Origin: CAVYVZ01 sp963772065
Lineage (GTDB): Bacteria > Acidobacteriota > Vicinamibacteria > Vicinamibacterales > UBA2999
NCBI GenBank assembly: GCA_963772065.1
Contig: CAVYVZ010000007.1
Location: forward strand, 1 to 64,000
Reading direction: 5' to 3'
DNA: 64,000 nucleotides
Under the pieces are notes generated by a model that saw nothing but the letters and a program-made list of their open reading frames with translations, was not told the origin of the DNA and did not search any database. The position numbers and the translations under genes are program-made. Shown one piece after another: positions 47,524-56,960 of this stretch (within the stretch, counting starts at the first letter, position 1; the number at the start of each line of letters is the position of its first letter).

Positions 47524-48053
47524 CCGGGCTCGACGTCGGCGATCGAAAAGGCGCCCTTCGCGTCGGCAACGGCGGTGTACGGCGTCGGCGCGACGAGGAT
47601 GTTCGCGCGCATGGCCGGATGCACGTCGCAGGATACGTTGTAGTACCCGGCCTTGTTGAAGGTGTGCGTGTAGGCCTCGAAGGGCGGCGTTGCGACGTTG
47701 AAGACGGGCGCCTGTGTGCCCGCCTCGTCCACGCGCACGTTGTGGAGCACGTCTTCGCTGCTCCGAAACTCCACGCGCTGGCCCACCTGGGCCACCACGA
47801 GCGACGGCAGAAACTGTTGTCCCGATTGATCGATGACCCGCGCATCGGCTGGCGCGGGAAACTCGCGCGGCGATTTCGGCTCGAGCGTGATGATCGTCCC
47901 CGGCGCCGCGGTGCCGGCCACGACGGCGTGGTGGCCGGCCGCCGGTGGCGGCGCAGCCGCGGGCTCAGCTGGCGGGGCTTCGCTCGAACATCCGGCAGCG
48001 ACGAACGCAATGATCAGGTAAGGCAGACAAGGCAGGACGACCAGGGACTTCAT
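47427..48053 (-). CDS. blue-copper (cupredoxin) lipoprotein
   Basis: A 208-residue lipoprotein with lipobox FVAAGCSS and an Ala/Pro-rich linker. The plastocyanin-like domain supplies the type I copper ligands: His in EDVLHNVRV and Cys, His and Met in YYNVSCDVHPAMRAN. A carboxypeptidase-regulatory-like end follows (GAFSIADVEPGQYTARAF). It may shuttle electrons at the periplasmic membrane face, conceivably with alternative complex III. It lies 28 bases after the GspE-receiver gene on the same strand. Confidence 0.8.
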   Translation of the reverse strand: MKSLVVLPCLPYLIIAFVAAGCSSEAPPAEPAAAPPPAAGHHAVVAGTAAPGTIITLEPKSPREFPAPADARVIDQSGQQFLPSLVVAQVGQRVEFRSSEDVLHNVRVDEAGTQAPVFNVATPPFEAYTHTFNKAGYYNVSCDVHPAMRANILVAPTPYTAVADAKGAFSIADVEPGQYTARAFSGVTPVERVVDVTPPRTELTLGNR

Positions 48054-48081
48054 CGTCCCATCATTCTGACGTACGAATCGC

Positions 48082-50082
48082 CTACGCCGCTTTGACCCTC
48101 AGTCTGCGGAACACCGCATTCACTCTCGACAGCAGAATCCCCGGATCGAACGGCTTCACGATGTAGTCGTCGGCGCCAAGCTCCAGGACGCGCCGCTCGA
48201 CCCCCGCGCTTTCGTCGGCGGTCAGGACGAGTATGGGCAGCGCCGCCATCTCTGCATCGGTCCGCAGGTGGCTGATTGCCTCGTAGCCGTTCATCTCGGG
48301 CATGTTGAGGTCGATGATCAGAAGGTCCGGATGCTCGCGCATCGCGATATCGATCGCCTGCTGTCCCGTGGAGGCTTCGAGCACATCGAAGCCCTCGCGC
48401 CGCAGAAGGCTCTTCAGCATCGTGCGGGTCACCGGCTCGTCATCGGTCACCAGCACGCGAGCCGCCTGTTTCGTCGCCGGCACCGCCGGTCGCGCAGCGC
48501 CGAGGACGCGGTCGACTTCCTGAATCGACGTCATACCCTGCTCCACGAGGGCCAGCGCGCGATCCCGAAGCGTGGACGACCCTGACGCGGCGAACGCGGC
48601 ACGAAGCTCCTGCGTGGTCGCCCGCCGCGCGATGGCCTCTCGAACTTCGTCCGTGACGGTCAGCAGTTCGGCAATCATGACGGGCGCGGCGTAGCCCGTT
48701 CGCTTGCACTGCCCGCACCCCGGTCCGGCGGACGCGCGCCCGCGGTGCACGATTCGGCAGCGCTCGCACAGCGTCCGCACCATCCGCTGCGCGACCACCG
48801 CCCGCAGAGAGGTGGACACCTTGACCGGGTCGAGCGCGAGATCGTTCAGGCGCGTCACCGCGGTCGCTGCGTCGTCGGCCGTGATCGATGAGAGCACGAG
48901 GTGTCCGTTGCGGGCGGCCTGGACTGCAATCTGGGCGACCTCATCGTCGCGGACCTCGTCCACCATGATGGCCTTCGGCTCGCGAAGAAGCATCGAACGG
49001 AGAGCCATTGGAACCGTGCGACCCGTCTTCGCGTTGACCGCAATCTGGTTCACGCCGGGCACGGTTCGTTCAATCGGGTCCTCGACCGTCACGACGTCGG
49101 AACGGTTCGCTCGAATGTCGGCAAGAGCGGCGTAGAGCGTCGTCGTGATCCCGGACCCGCCCGGTCCCGCCACGAGGACGAGCCCGTTGCGCGATGCGAG
49201 CGCCGCGCGCACGCCTGCCAGCATCGCTTCGTCATAGCCGATGGCGCTCAGATCCTGAAGCGGACTCTGGTTGCCGACGATCCGCATGACGATGCGCTCG
49301 CCGCCTGCCACCGGTTCGGTCGAGAAGCGGACGTCGGTCTCACGTCCACTCATGGTGAGCCGGAACGTGCCCTCCTGCGGCCTGTTGCGTACCGCAACGG
49401 CGACACGGGCCATCGTCTTGAACTGATCGCGAATCGGGAACGCCATCGCCACCGGCAGCTTGAGGACCGGTTCGAGAGCTCCGCCGATGCGATGCCGTAC
49501 GGTGCCGCCGTCGGCGCCGCATTCGAACTGAACGTCGGTGGCGCCAGCGGCAAGCGCTCGCGCGATGATCTGCTGGCACCTCTCGATGACAACCGATGCG
49601 GCCGCACCGGAAACCGGCGCTGGCGCGCGCTCGATTGGGGCCTTGGCCCGGACCGGCTCCGGCGTGACCTCGACGAGCTGGGGTTTGGCGTAGGACTGGT
49701 CGAGCATTCGCATGATGGCGGCACGCGTTGCGACGACCATCTGTGTCCGTCGACCCGAGGCGAACCGGACATCGTTTTCCGCTTCGACCGCGAACGGCCG
49801 GCAGGTCGCGTAGGTCAGCGTCCGATTGTCGACGCTCACGGGGACCACGAGGTGACGCCGCGCAAGACGTTCGGGAACCAGCCGTGCCGCGAGCTCGCTG
49901 AGCACGATGTCGTCGAGGTCGACGAGGTCGACGCCTGCCGCGGCAGCCAGGGCGGCATACGCGCTTTCCTCCGATGTCAGGCCGAGCGCGACGAGCGCAT
50001 CGGTCAGGTCGGTCTGAGCGCGAGCGCTATGCTCCTGAGCATTCCGCAGGCCGTCTGGCGTAACCAGGCCAAGTTCGACCAT
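48082..50082 (-). CDS. GspE/PilB-like degenerate ATPase fused to a receiver domain
   Basis: A 666-residue protein. Residues 1-140 are a GspE N-terminal domain (MVELGLVTPDGLRNA, ERLARRHLVVPVSVDNRTLT). Residues 160-520 are a secretion-ATPase core with the Asp box VTVEDPIE and the CERC/CGQC zinc site. The Walker A is GPGGSGIT: Ile312 (codon 49149-49147) replaces the catalytic Lys. The Walker B region MVDEVRD and the His-box region LSSITADDA are also altered. Residues 540-660 are a CheY-like receiver with phosphoacceptor Asp591 (IIDLNMPEMNG) and Lys in YIVKPFDP. It is therefore probably a phospho-controlled regulator with weak or no ATPase activity. The upstream start at 50280 is rejected because it runs through a repeat. 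Confidence 0.82.
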   Translation of the reverse strand: MVELGLVTPDGLRNAQEHSARAQTDLTDALVALGLTSEESAYAALAAAAGVDLVDLDDIVLSELAARLVPERLARRHLVVPVSVDNRTLTYATCRPFAVEAENDVRFASGRRTQMVVATRAAIMRMLDQSYAKPQLVEVTPEPVRAKAPIERAPAPVSGAAASVVIERCQQIIARALAAGATDVQFECGADGGTVRHRIGGALEPVLKLPVAMAFPIRDQFKTMARVAVAVRNRPQEGTFRLTMSGRETDVRFSTEPVAGGERIVMRIVGNQSPLQDLSAIGYDEAMLAGVRAALASRNGLVLVAGPGGSGITTTLYAALADIRANRSDVVTVEDPIERTVPGVNQIAVNAKTGRTVPMALRSMLLREPKAIMVDEVRDDEVAQIAVQAARNGHLVLSSITADDAATAVTRLNDLALDPVKVSTSLRAVVAQRMVRTLCERCRIVHRGRASAGPGCGQCKRTGYAAPVMIAELLTVTDEVREAIARRATTQELRAAFAASGSSTLRDRALALVEQGMTSIQEVDRVLGAARPAVPATKQAARVLVTDDEPVTRTMLKSLLRREGFDVLEASTGQQAIDIAMREHPDLLIIDLNMPEMNGYEAISHLRTDAEMAALPILVLTADESAGVERRVLELGADDYIVKPFDPGILLSRVNAVFRRLRVKAA

Positions 50083-50404
50083 GAACGACGGCAGGCCGGC
50101 GGCTCCAATGGCCCTTTGCTTTCCCTCAGGGCAGGCCCTTCGATCCGGCTCAGGGCAGGCGCGCAAACCAGATTCCGTGTGCGTGGCAATCACGTTCTTG
50201 TTCCTCACCCGGGGCCAAATGCCCGGCGCTGTGACCTTGAGCAAGGCGCGAGCCACCTCCGCCGCACGGATCGCACGCAAAATCGGGGTCCCCGCGCGAT
50301 GGTCCGTGCGGCGCTGTGTCGTGGGCGCACACGTCCGTCACGCCGCACGCTTGGGGGGCGCCGGTGGACAGTGCAGGGCCGTTGCGATTAGCGTTCACGG
50401 TCAG
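50083..50404. other. intergenic region between divergent genes
   Basis: Between the GspE-receiver gene and the transporter. Open frames cross it on both strands, but they contain a dispersed repeat (50124-50158) and resemble no family, so I call no gene. I see no confident promoter. Confidence 0.5.
50124..50158. repeat. CTCAGGGCAGG direct repeat
   Basis: CTCAGGGCAGG occurs at 50124-50134 and 50148-50158, a 24-base period, with CCCTTCGATCCGG between. It resembles GC-rich dispersed elements of the CCCTTCGA-CTCAGGGCAGG kind seen in many environmental genomes, which translate as CPEP-type peptides when read through. Confidence 0.65.
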
Positions 50405-51700
50405 GTGGACACTTTCATCCAAACGCGCGTCAACAGACCCAGTCAGGTGCTCTTCGCCAGCCTCGTGGGGACGGCGATCGAGTTCTTCGACTTTTATATC
50501 TACGCCACGGCCGCCGTGCTCGTGTTCCCGCGGCTGTTCTTTCCTTCGGCAGACCCGGCCTCGGCCACGCTGGCATCGCTCGCGACGTTTGGAATCGCGT
50601 TCCTGGCGCGTCCGATTGGATCTGCGGTGTTCGGGCACTTCGGCGATCGCGTCGGGCGAAAAACGACGCTGGTCGCCGCGCTCCTGACGATGGGGGTGTC
50701 CACCGTGATGATCGGCGCGCTCCCGACCTACGGGACGATCGGTCTGGCTGCGCCGGTGCTGCTCTCGATCTGCCGATTCGGCCAGGGCCTCGGCCTGGGA
50801 GGCGAGTGGGGCGGCGCGGTGCTCCTGGCCACGGAGAATGCCCCACCCGGCCGGCGCGCGTGGTACGGCATGTTCCCGCAGCTCGGTGCGCCCATCGGGT
50901 TCATCTGCTCGGGCGGAGTGTTCCTGCTGCTCTCGCGGCAGCTCACCGACCAGCAGTTCTTCGAGTTCGGCTGGCGCATTCCGTTTCTCGCGAGCGCCGT
51001 GCTGGTGCTGCTCGGCCTCTATGTTCGGCTCACGATCACCGAGACGCCCGTCTTCCTGCAAGCCCTCGACCGGCGCGAGCGCGTGAAGGTGCCGATGCTG
51101 GTCGTGTTTCGCGAGCATACCCGTACGCTGGTCACGGGAACGCTGGTCTCCCTCTCCACCTTCGTGCTCTTCTACTTGATGACGGTCTTCGCGCTCTCAT
51201 GGGGGACCACCGCGCTCGGCTACAGCCGCGAGCAGTTCCTCATGATTCAGCTGTTCGGCGTGCTCTGGTTCGCCGCGACGATTCCGATTGCGGCCGTTCT
51301 GGCGGAACGGGGACGGCGTCGTACGATGATGTGGGTTTCGGTGGCGATCGCGGCGTTCGGCATCGTGATGGCGGGGTTGTTCGAGGCCGGTACGACGGGC
51401 ACGGTGGTGGCAATGGCGCTCGGGATGTCTCTGACCGGCCTCAGCTACGGACCGCTCGGCACGGTCCTCTCCGAGCTCTTTCCCACGACCGTGCGGTACA
51501 CAGGCAGCTCGCTGACGTTCAACCTTGCGGGAATCTTCGGCGCCTCGCTCGCGCCGTACATCGCGACGTGGCTCGCCAAGACCTACGGCCTGCAGTTCGT
51601 GGGCTACTACCTGTCCGCCGCCGCGCTTCTCACGCTCGTGGGGCTCGCCGCGATACGTGAGACGAAAGACACCGACATGGCCGCGACGGAGCGTGCATGA
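50405..51700 (+). CDS. MFS transporter, metabolite:H+ symporter (ProP/ShiA-like)
   Basis: A 431-residue 12-helix transporter. MHS-family markers are LVGTAIEFFDFYIYATAAVL, the loop FGHFGDRVGRKTTLV, RFGQGLGLGGEWGGAVLLA and TENAPPGRRAWYGMF. Relatives import proline/betaine, shikimate, citrate or 2-oxoglutarate. The GTG at 50405 is chosen because sequence before it is repeat-like. Its stop overlaps the ATG of the persulfide dioxygenase gene (ATGA), so both are co-translated; the cargo may be a sulfur compound or a carboxylate. Confidence 0.85.
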   Translation: MDTFIQTRVNRPSQVLFASLVGTAIEFFDFYIYATAAVLVFPRLFFPSADPASATLASLATFGIAFLARPIGSAVFGHFGDRVGRKTTLVAALLTMGVSTVMIGALPTYGTIGLAAPVLLSICRFGQGLGLGGEWGGAVLLATENAPPGRRAWYGMFPQLGAPIGFICSGGVFLLLSRQLTDQQFFEFGWRIPFLASAVLVLLGLYVRLTITETPVFLQALDRRERVKVPMLVVFREHTRTLVTGTLVSLSTFVLFYLMTVFALSWGTTALGYSREQFLMIQLFGVLWFAATIPIAAVLAERGRRRTMMWVSVAIAAFGIVMAGLFEAGTTGTVVAMALGMSLTGLSYGPLGTVLSELFPTTVRYTGSSLTFNLAGIFGASLAPYIATWLAKTYGLQFVGYYLSAAALLTLVGLAAIRETKDTDMAATERA

Positions 51701-53115
51701 TGATCCTGAAACAGTTCTATCTCAATTGCCTGGCGCACGCGTCATATCTCATCGGCGACGAAGACACGCACACGGCGGCCGTCGTCGACCCGCAGCGTGA
51801 CATCGATCAGTACCTGTCGTTCGCCGGTGATCACGGGCTCGAGATCCGCCACGTCTTCCTGACGCACTTTCACGCCGACTTCATCGCCGGGCATCTCGAG
51901 CTGCGCGATCGCGCGGGCGCGGTCGTGTACCTCGGCGCGGCCGCCAAGGCCGAATATCCCTTCATCCCGATGCGGGACGGCGATCGCATCGAGTTCGGCC
52001 GCGTGAGGCTGCAGGCCCTGGAGACACCGGGGCACACCCCGGAGTCGATCTCGCTGCTGGTCTTCGACCTCGATCGCAGCGGAACCGAGCCGCATGCGGT
52101 GCTCACGGGCGACACGCTGTTCGTCGGCGACGTGGGGCGTCCGGATCTGCGCGCTGCGCTTGGCTGGTCGGCGCCGGACCTCGGAAGGTTGCTGTACGAC
52201 TCGCTGCGGACGAAGCTGCTGCCGCTGCCCGATCACAGCCTGGTTTACCCGGCGCACGGCGCAGGCTCACTCTGCGGGAAGGCGATCAGCCGCGAAACGG
52301 TCTCGACGATCGGCGAACAGCGGCGCTCGAACTACGCCCTGCAGCCGATGTCCAAGGAGACGTTCATCGAGCTGGTGACCGCCGATCAGCCCGACGCGCC
52401 GCCGTACTTCACCTACGACGCCGTGCTGAACAGCCGCGAGCGGCCGACGCTCGAGACCGCCCTCGCGCGCGAGCTCAATCCGCTCACCATGGACGCCGTC
52501 CTCGCCCTGCAGGCCGCCGGCGCGCAGCTCCTCGACACGCGCGAGCCCACGGAGTTCGCCGCGGCCCACCTCGCCGGCAGCATCAATATCGGACTCGGCG
52601 GCCAGTACGCGACGTGGGCCGGAACCGTTCTCAGCCGGGAGCGGCCGATTGTCGTCATCGCGGTGCCGGGAAGGGAATCGGAAGCCGCGATGCGGCTCGG
52701 GCGGATCGGTTTCGACAACGTGGCCGGCTATCTGCAGGATGGTCTGCAGGGTCTCGAGACGCGGCCCGAGCTCCTGCGAACCACTGACCGCGTGAGCGCC
52801 GAGCTCGCCGCGGGACGCCTCGCCTCGAGCGATCCGCCGGTCGCGGTCGACGTCCGAACGCCAGCCGAGCGGGCGGCCGTCCACATTTCGGGCAGCGTCC
52901 ACATCCCGCTGACCCGCCTCGCCGAGCGGGTCGGCGAGCTGCCGAGGAACCGGTCGCTGCTCGTCCACTGCGCAGGGGGCTATCGCTCGTCCATTGCCGC
53001 GAGCCTGCTGCAGCGCGAGGGATTCGCCGACGTGAGCGAGATTGCCGGCGGCATCGCCGCATGGGAAACGGCGCAGTTGCCGGTCAACCGCGAGCGTTCG
53101 TCAGCTTCCGGATGA
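51697..53115 (+). CDS. persulfide dioxygenase-rhodanese fusion (CstB-like)
   Basis: A 472-residue protein. Residues 1-240 are an ETHE1-type metallo-hydrolase (THFHADFIAGH, ETPGHTPES, TGDTLFVGDVGRPDL, YPAHGAG), which oxidises persulfides with a mononuclear iron. Two rhodanese domains follow. The first (LLDTREPTEFAAAHLAGSIN) lacks the catalytic Cys, reading VIAVPGRESEA. The second (AVDVRTPAERAAVHISGS) has an active loop HCAGGYRSS. This is the CstB/BLH layout for sulfide detoxification. It is coupled to the MFS gene and overlaps the convergent TIM-barrel gene by 32 bases. Confidence 0.88.
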   Translation: MMILKQFYLNCLAHASYLIGDEDTHTAAVVDPQRDIDQYLSFAGDHGLEIRHVFLTHFHADFIAGHLELRDRAGAVVYLGAAAKAEYPFIPMRDGDRIEFGRVRLQALETPGHTPESISLLVFDLDRSGTEPHAVLTGDTLFVGDVGRPDLRAALGWSAPDLGRLLYDSLRTKLLPLPDHSLVYPAHGAGSLCGKAISRETVSTIGEQRRSNYALQPMSKETFIELVTADQPDAPPYFTYDAVLNSRERPTLETALARELNPLTMDAVLALQAAGAQLLDTREPTEFAAAHLAGSINIGLGGQYATWAGTVLSRERPIVVIAVPGRESEAAMRLGRIGFDNVAGYLQDGLQGLETRPELLRTTDRVSAELAAGRLASSDPPVAVDVRTPAERAAVHISGSVHIPLTRLAERVGELPRNRSLLVHCAGGYRSSIAASLLQREGFADVSEIAGGIAAWETAQLPVNRERSSASG

Positions 53116-53932
53116 ACGCCAGGTTCCGGCCCATGTCGGCCTCGACGTTCTTCGTCGGGTTCGTCGTTTCGAGCTGCGCCCACTGGCTGAAGCCGATGTC
53201 GGCGAGCGCGGCGATCACCGCCACGAAGTCGATCTTGCCTTCGCCGAGGTAATTCGGGTTGTCCTTCAGGTGCACCTCGCAGATGCGATCCCGTCCGAGC
53301 CAGCGGATTTCCTCGACGACGTTGAAGCCGTTCTGGGACGAGTTTCCGACGTCGTAGTAGGTGAGCACGGCCGGCGACTTCGACCGCTCCATGATGCGAA
53401 CGTTGTCGCGGGCGGAGATCGTATCCTCCAGCCCGAGGATCACACCGGCCTTTTCCGCCTGGGGACCAAGCTCACGGAGGACGTCGCCCACGTAGTCCAT
53501 CTCCTCCGGCGTCTTGATGGCTCCCTCGCCGAAGAAGGGGACGAGGATTACCTTGAAGCCAAGCGCCTTCGCGATCGGGATCGCCTCGGCGATCCACTTT
53601 GGCGCGAGCGGATCACGGCTTGGCAGGTAGTTGCGGTGGAGCATCTCGACGCGGCAGGAGGTGATCGGTACCGCGGCGCGGCGCGCCTCGTCGAGATAGG
53701 CCTTCTGGCGCGCGGCATCGCCGAGCGGCAGCGCGCCGTCCGCGGCGATCCCCAGGCTGATCTGAACGCCCTCGAAGCCGATCTTCGCCGCGAGCGGAAT
53801 GGCCTCGATCTTCGCCGACTGGCCGAGACTCCAGTCGGGAACGCCCACACGCAGCTTGAGGCCGCGCTGAGCGGCCAGCGCCGGAACGGCGACCAGGCTG
53901 GTTCCAATGAACGTTCGCCGGGTGACTTTCAT
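53084..53932 (-). CDS. sugar phosphate isomerase/epimerase-like TIM barrel, Tat leader
   Basis: A 282-residue xylose-isomerase-like TIM-barrel protein with a twin-arginine leader (MKVTRRTFIGTSLVAVPA). Metal and substrate positions are suggested by ITSCRVEMLHRN, GVILGLEDTIS, LTYYDVGNSS and CEVHLKDNPNYLGEG. Exported members of this family are common in acidobacteria and planctomycetes and are presumed to act on sugars; the substrate is unknown. Confidence 0.85.
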   Translation of the reverse strand: MKVTRRTFIGTSLVAVPALAAQRGLKLRVGVPDWSLGQSAKIEAIPLAAKIGFEGVQISLGIAADGALPLGDAARQKAYLDEARRAAVPITSCRVEMLHRNYLPSRDPLAPKWIAEAIPIAKALGFKVILVPFFGEGAIKTPEEMDYVGDVLRELGPQAEKAGVILGLEDTISARDNVRIMERSKSPAVLTYYDVGNSSQNGFNVVEEIRWLGRDRICEVHLKDNPNYLGEGKIDFVAVIAALADIGFSQWAQLETTNPTKNVEADMGRNLAFIRKLTNARG

Positions 53933-53999
53933 GCGCTCATACTACAACCGTCGGGCCCGACCGGTGATCTGGCCGTGCGCGACGGCGTACGAGCACCCG

Positions 54000-56960
54000 T
54001 CAGAATGTAAAGCGTAGACCCAGTTGTACCGTCCTCGGATCGTTGCTGACGATCGGCGCCATGAAATTCGCGCTGCGCCGGTTGCCGGTCGGGTTGCCGA
54101 AGTTCACCTGATTGGTGGCGTTGTAGATCTCCAGGAACCAGCCGACCTCATGCCGCCGAACGAGCCACTTGTACTGCAGCCGTCCGTCGAGAATGAGCTG
54201 GCTTTCTCCGTCGATCCCGTTTCGTACGGCGCGCCCGTTCGCGTCCAACGTCGACTCGATCGGCCGCTGGGCGTCGTCCACGCCGGCAACCGGCCGGTCG
54301 AGCGTGTCGCGATCGCGGTTCGCGTCGACGCCCACGAGCTCGTTGATGGGATAGCCGGAGTAGTATCGGAAGACCGTCCCGCCGCTCAGCCCGCGCCAGA
54401 TCTCCACGTAGCCGCTCATCGCGAGCGCGTGCCGGTTGTCGAAGTTCGATCGGCCGTAGTCGCTGCGCGGGTTTTGATCGTCCGAGACGCGCTTCAGACT
54501 GATGTTGATTCCCGTGGATGTGGTTCCCACGTCGCGCGCCTGTGAGAGCGTGTAGCTGACTCGCCCCGACCAACGCCGCGCGTGACGCTTCTCGAGCGCG
54601 AGCTCGAGGGCGTTGTAGTCGCTGTTGAACTCGTCCCGCGTCTGCAGCTGCAGGACGCGCTGAAAGACGGTCGTGCGCGCGGCGGCAGGAATGAGCCGGC
54701 CGTCCGGATCGAAGCCGTTCACGCCGGGCCGCGCGCCGTTCACTGGCTCGTTGATGTCGACCAGCGCCGTCTGGTCGCGGCCGCGATTACCGACGTAGTC
54801 TGCCGACACCGCCAGGTTCCGGAGCAGCTCGCGCTCCACGCCTGCGCTGAACGACCAGAGATATCCCAGCTTCCGGGGGCCCTCGATCGTTGGCTCGGTG
54901 TTCACCAGGCTGCCGGCGGCGAGCTGATCACGCACACCGGTGAGGAGCGCCCGGCACGCGCCGCCGATGAGCGCCACCCCAGCTTGCCCGGCCGGCTGCA
55001 GGCAGGAATGTGCGGGCACAACTCCCGCCGACGCCGATCGGTCTTCGCCGGTGTCGAACAGGAACGACGGGCTGAGGACGCCACTCTGCGCCAAGGCGCT
55101 CGCGACCGTCAGCAGCTGATATTCGTAGAACTTTCCGAACCCGGCGCGCAGCATGGTGCGCCCGGTGCCGCTGATGTCATAGGCGAGGCCGACACGCGGC
55201 GCGAACGCGCCCTTCGTTTGCGGCGTGAGGTGCTGATAGTCGTAGCGCAGTCCGAGATTGAGCGTCAGGCGGTTGTCGAGCTGCCACTTGTCTTGAACAT
55301 ATCCGCTCGTGCGCCAGTCGGTCAGATCGAAGTAAATCTCCCCCAGGCGCATCGAAAATCGAGACGGATAGCTCACCGGATTGGCGGGATCGAAAGGCAC
55401 GTTGCTCAGGAAGCTGAACGTGCCGTTGTCGTTCGCGCCGACGATCTGCGGCCGCGCGAGGTTGCGGCTGTAGCTGAACCCGGCCTTGAAGGTGTGATCG
55501 CCCCATCCCGATCGCAGGTACGTGACGGCATCGTCCACAGCGAAAGTGCGCAGGCGCGCCGAGCCATGGGCCGCCTTCGGGCCAGCCGCGAAGTCCAGAT
55601 GGCGGTTCTCCGAGCCGATGTCGAACTGATCGCGCCCGTTCAGCTCGATGAAGTTCAGCGAGTCGTCGAAGTACTGCCGGTTGCCTTGCAGCAGGTTTTC
55701 CCGAACATGCGAGATCCGGAGCTCATGGGTCGCGCGGCTCCCGATGATCGAGGTCCAATTGCCGTTGAAAATCTGATCGCCGGTGTCGTTTTCGATGAAG
55801 ACGTTGTCGGGCGTGCTGAGATTCGCCTCGAGGTCTTCGCCCACCGTGGGCGCAGCTTCCCGCAGCCACCGGAACGAGAGGCTCTGGTTCGGGGAAGGTT
55901 GGAGATCGGTCCGGATGAACGAGTTCAGCGCCTTGATGTCCGTCGTGCCGGCGTAAGACACCGCCACCGGTGCCGCTTCGGCCGGGAAACTGAGATTCGC
56001 CGCTTCCTGTGCCACGGTCCGCTCGATATTCGCGAACCAGAACGCGCGGTTCCTGACCAAGGGACCGCCGGCGCCGCCACCATAGATGTTGCTTTTCGCC
56101 GGCTGATTCTGCTCGCCAGCCTGCTGGAGGAAGTAGTCCGTAGCGTTGAGCGCGTTGTCCCGGTAGTACCAGAACGTCCGGCCTGACAACTGGTTCGAGC
56201 CGCTGCGGGTCACCGCGTTGACGATGACGCCGGAGGACCCGCCATATTCGGCCGGGTACTGATGCGTGAGCACCTGAAATTCGGCCATCGTATCCAGCGT
56301 GACTCGAGCCTGCGTGCCTTGGGCGCCGCCCTGACGGTCGTCGTTGTTATAGGCACCGTCGAGCAGGAACAAGTTGCTCCCCGTGTCGCGACCGTTGGCG
56401 TTGAATTGCCCGCCTTCGAACGTGCCGGGCGCGAGGCTTGGCGTCAGCCCCGGGACGAGCTGCATCAGGCTCAATTGACTGCGACCCTGGCTCGGAAGAT
56501 TGTCGATTTCGCGATTGCTGATGTTCTCACCGAGCTTGCTGGAGGTGACTTCCATCAAAGGGGTTTGTGCCGACACCGTGACCAGCTCGGAGAGGCCCTG
56601 GAGGTGCATCGTGAACACAACGGTGATCTCCTGGCCGACGCCCGCTACGACGCTCGACTGCGTCTGCGCCTGAAAGCCAGGCATCTCGACGCGAAGCGTG
56701 TAGGTGCCCGGGGGAAGCGTCGGAATCGTGAAACGTCCTTCGGGGCCCGACGTTGCCGTACGCATCAGCCCGGTGGCGTCATTGACGGCGACGATGACCG
56801 CGCCGGCCAGAACGCTTTTGCCGGCATCGACGACGATGCCGCCAATCTCAGAACGGCCAGCCTGCGCAAACGCGGGAATGGCAGCGGCAACGATGGCGAC
56901 GACGACGAGCATGCGCGCGAGGTGCTGCAGCGCGCGTCGGCGACAGGCGCGGATCAACAT
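54000..56960 (-). CDS. Oar-like TonB-dependent outer membrane receptor
   Basis: A 986-residue protein starting MLIRACRRRALQHLARM with signal VVVAIVAAAIPAFAQA; AAGGA precedes the ATG. An N-terminal carboxypeptidase-regulatory-like domain (GGIVVDAGKSVLAGAVIVAV, GRFTIPTLPPGTYTLRVEMP) is followed by the plug (NREIDNLPSQGRSQLSLMQL, NANGRDTGSNLFLLDGAYNN) and a large beta-barrel ending GLRFTF, with the usual terminal Phe. Such Oar-like receptors are abundant in acidobacteria and import carbohydrates or peptides. No neighbour identifies the substrate. Confidence 0.88.
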   Translation of the reverse strand: MLIRACRRRALQHLARMLVVVAIVAAAIPAFAQAGRSEIGGIVVDAGKSVLAGAVIVAVNDATGLMRTATSGPEGRFTIPTLPPGTYTLRVEMPGFQAQTQSSVVAGVGQEITVVFTMHLQGLSELVTVSAQTPLMEVTSSKLGENISNREIDNLPSQGRSQLSLMQLVPGLTPSLAPGTFEGGQFNANGRDTGSNLFLLDGAYNNDDRQGGAQGTQARVTLDTMAEFQVLTHQYPAEYGGSSGVIVNAVTRSGSNQLSGRTFWYYRDNALNATDYFLQQAGEQNQPAKSNIYGGGAGGPLVRNRAFWFANIERTVAQEAANLSFPAEAAPVAVSYAGTTDIKALNSFIRTDLQPSPNQSLSFRWLREAAPTVGEDLEANLSTPDNVFIENDTGDQIFNGNWTSIIGSRATHELRISHVRENLLQGNRQYFDDSLNFIELNGRDQFDIGSENRHLDFAAGPKAAHGSARLRTFAVDDAVTYLRSGWGDHTFKAGFSYSRNLARPQIVGANDNGTFSFLSNVPFDPANPVSYPSRFSMRLGEIYFDLTDWRTSGYVQDKWQLDNRLTLNLGLRYDYQHLTPQTKGAFAPRVGLAYDISGTGRTMLRAGFGKFYEYQLLTVASALAQSGVLSPSFLFDTGEDRSASAGVVPAHSCLQPAGQAGVALIGGACRALLTGVRDQLAAGSLVNTEPTIEGPRKLGYLWSFSAGVERELLRNLAVSADYVGNRGRDQTALVDINEPVNGARPGVNGFDPDGRLIPAAARTTVFQRVLQLQTRDEFNSDYNALELALEKRHARRWSGRVSYTLSQARDVGTTSTGINISLKRVSDDQNPRSDYGRSNFDNRHALAMSGYVEIWRGLSGGTVFRYYSGYPINELVGVDANRDRDTLDRPVAGVDDAQRPIESTLDANGRAVRNGIDGESQLILDGRLQYKWLVRRHEVGWFLEIYNATNQVNFGNPTGNRRSANFMAPIVSNDPRTVQLGLRFTF

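Noticed and set aside
54582..56186. A 534-codon plus-strand frame antisense to the TonB receptor
   Set aside because: The minus strand encodes plug and barrel motifs with a proper signal peptide and terminal Phe; the antisense product matches nothing.
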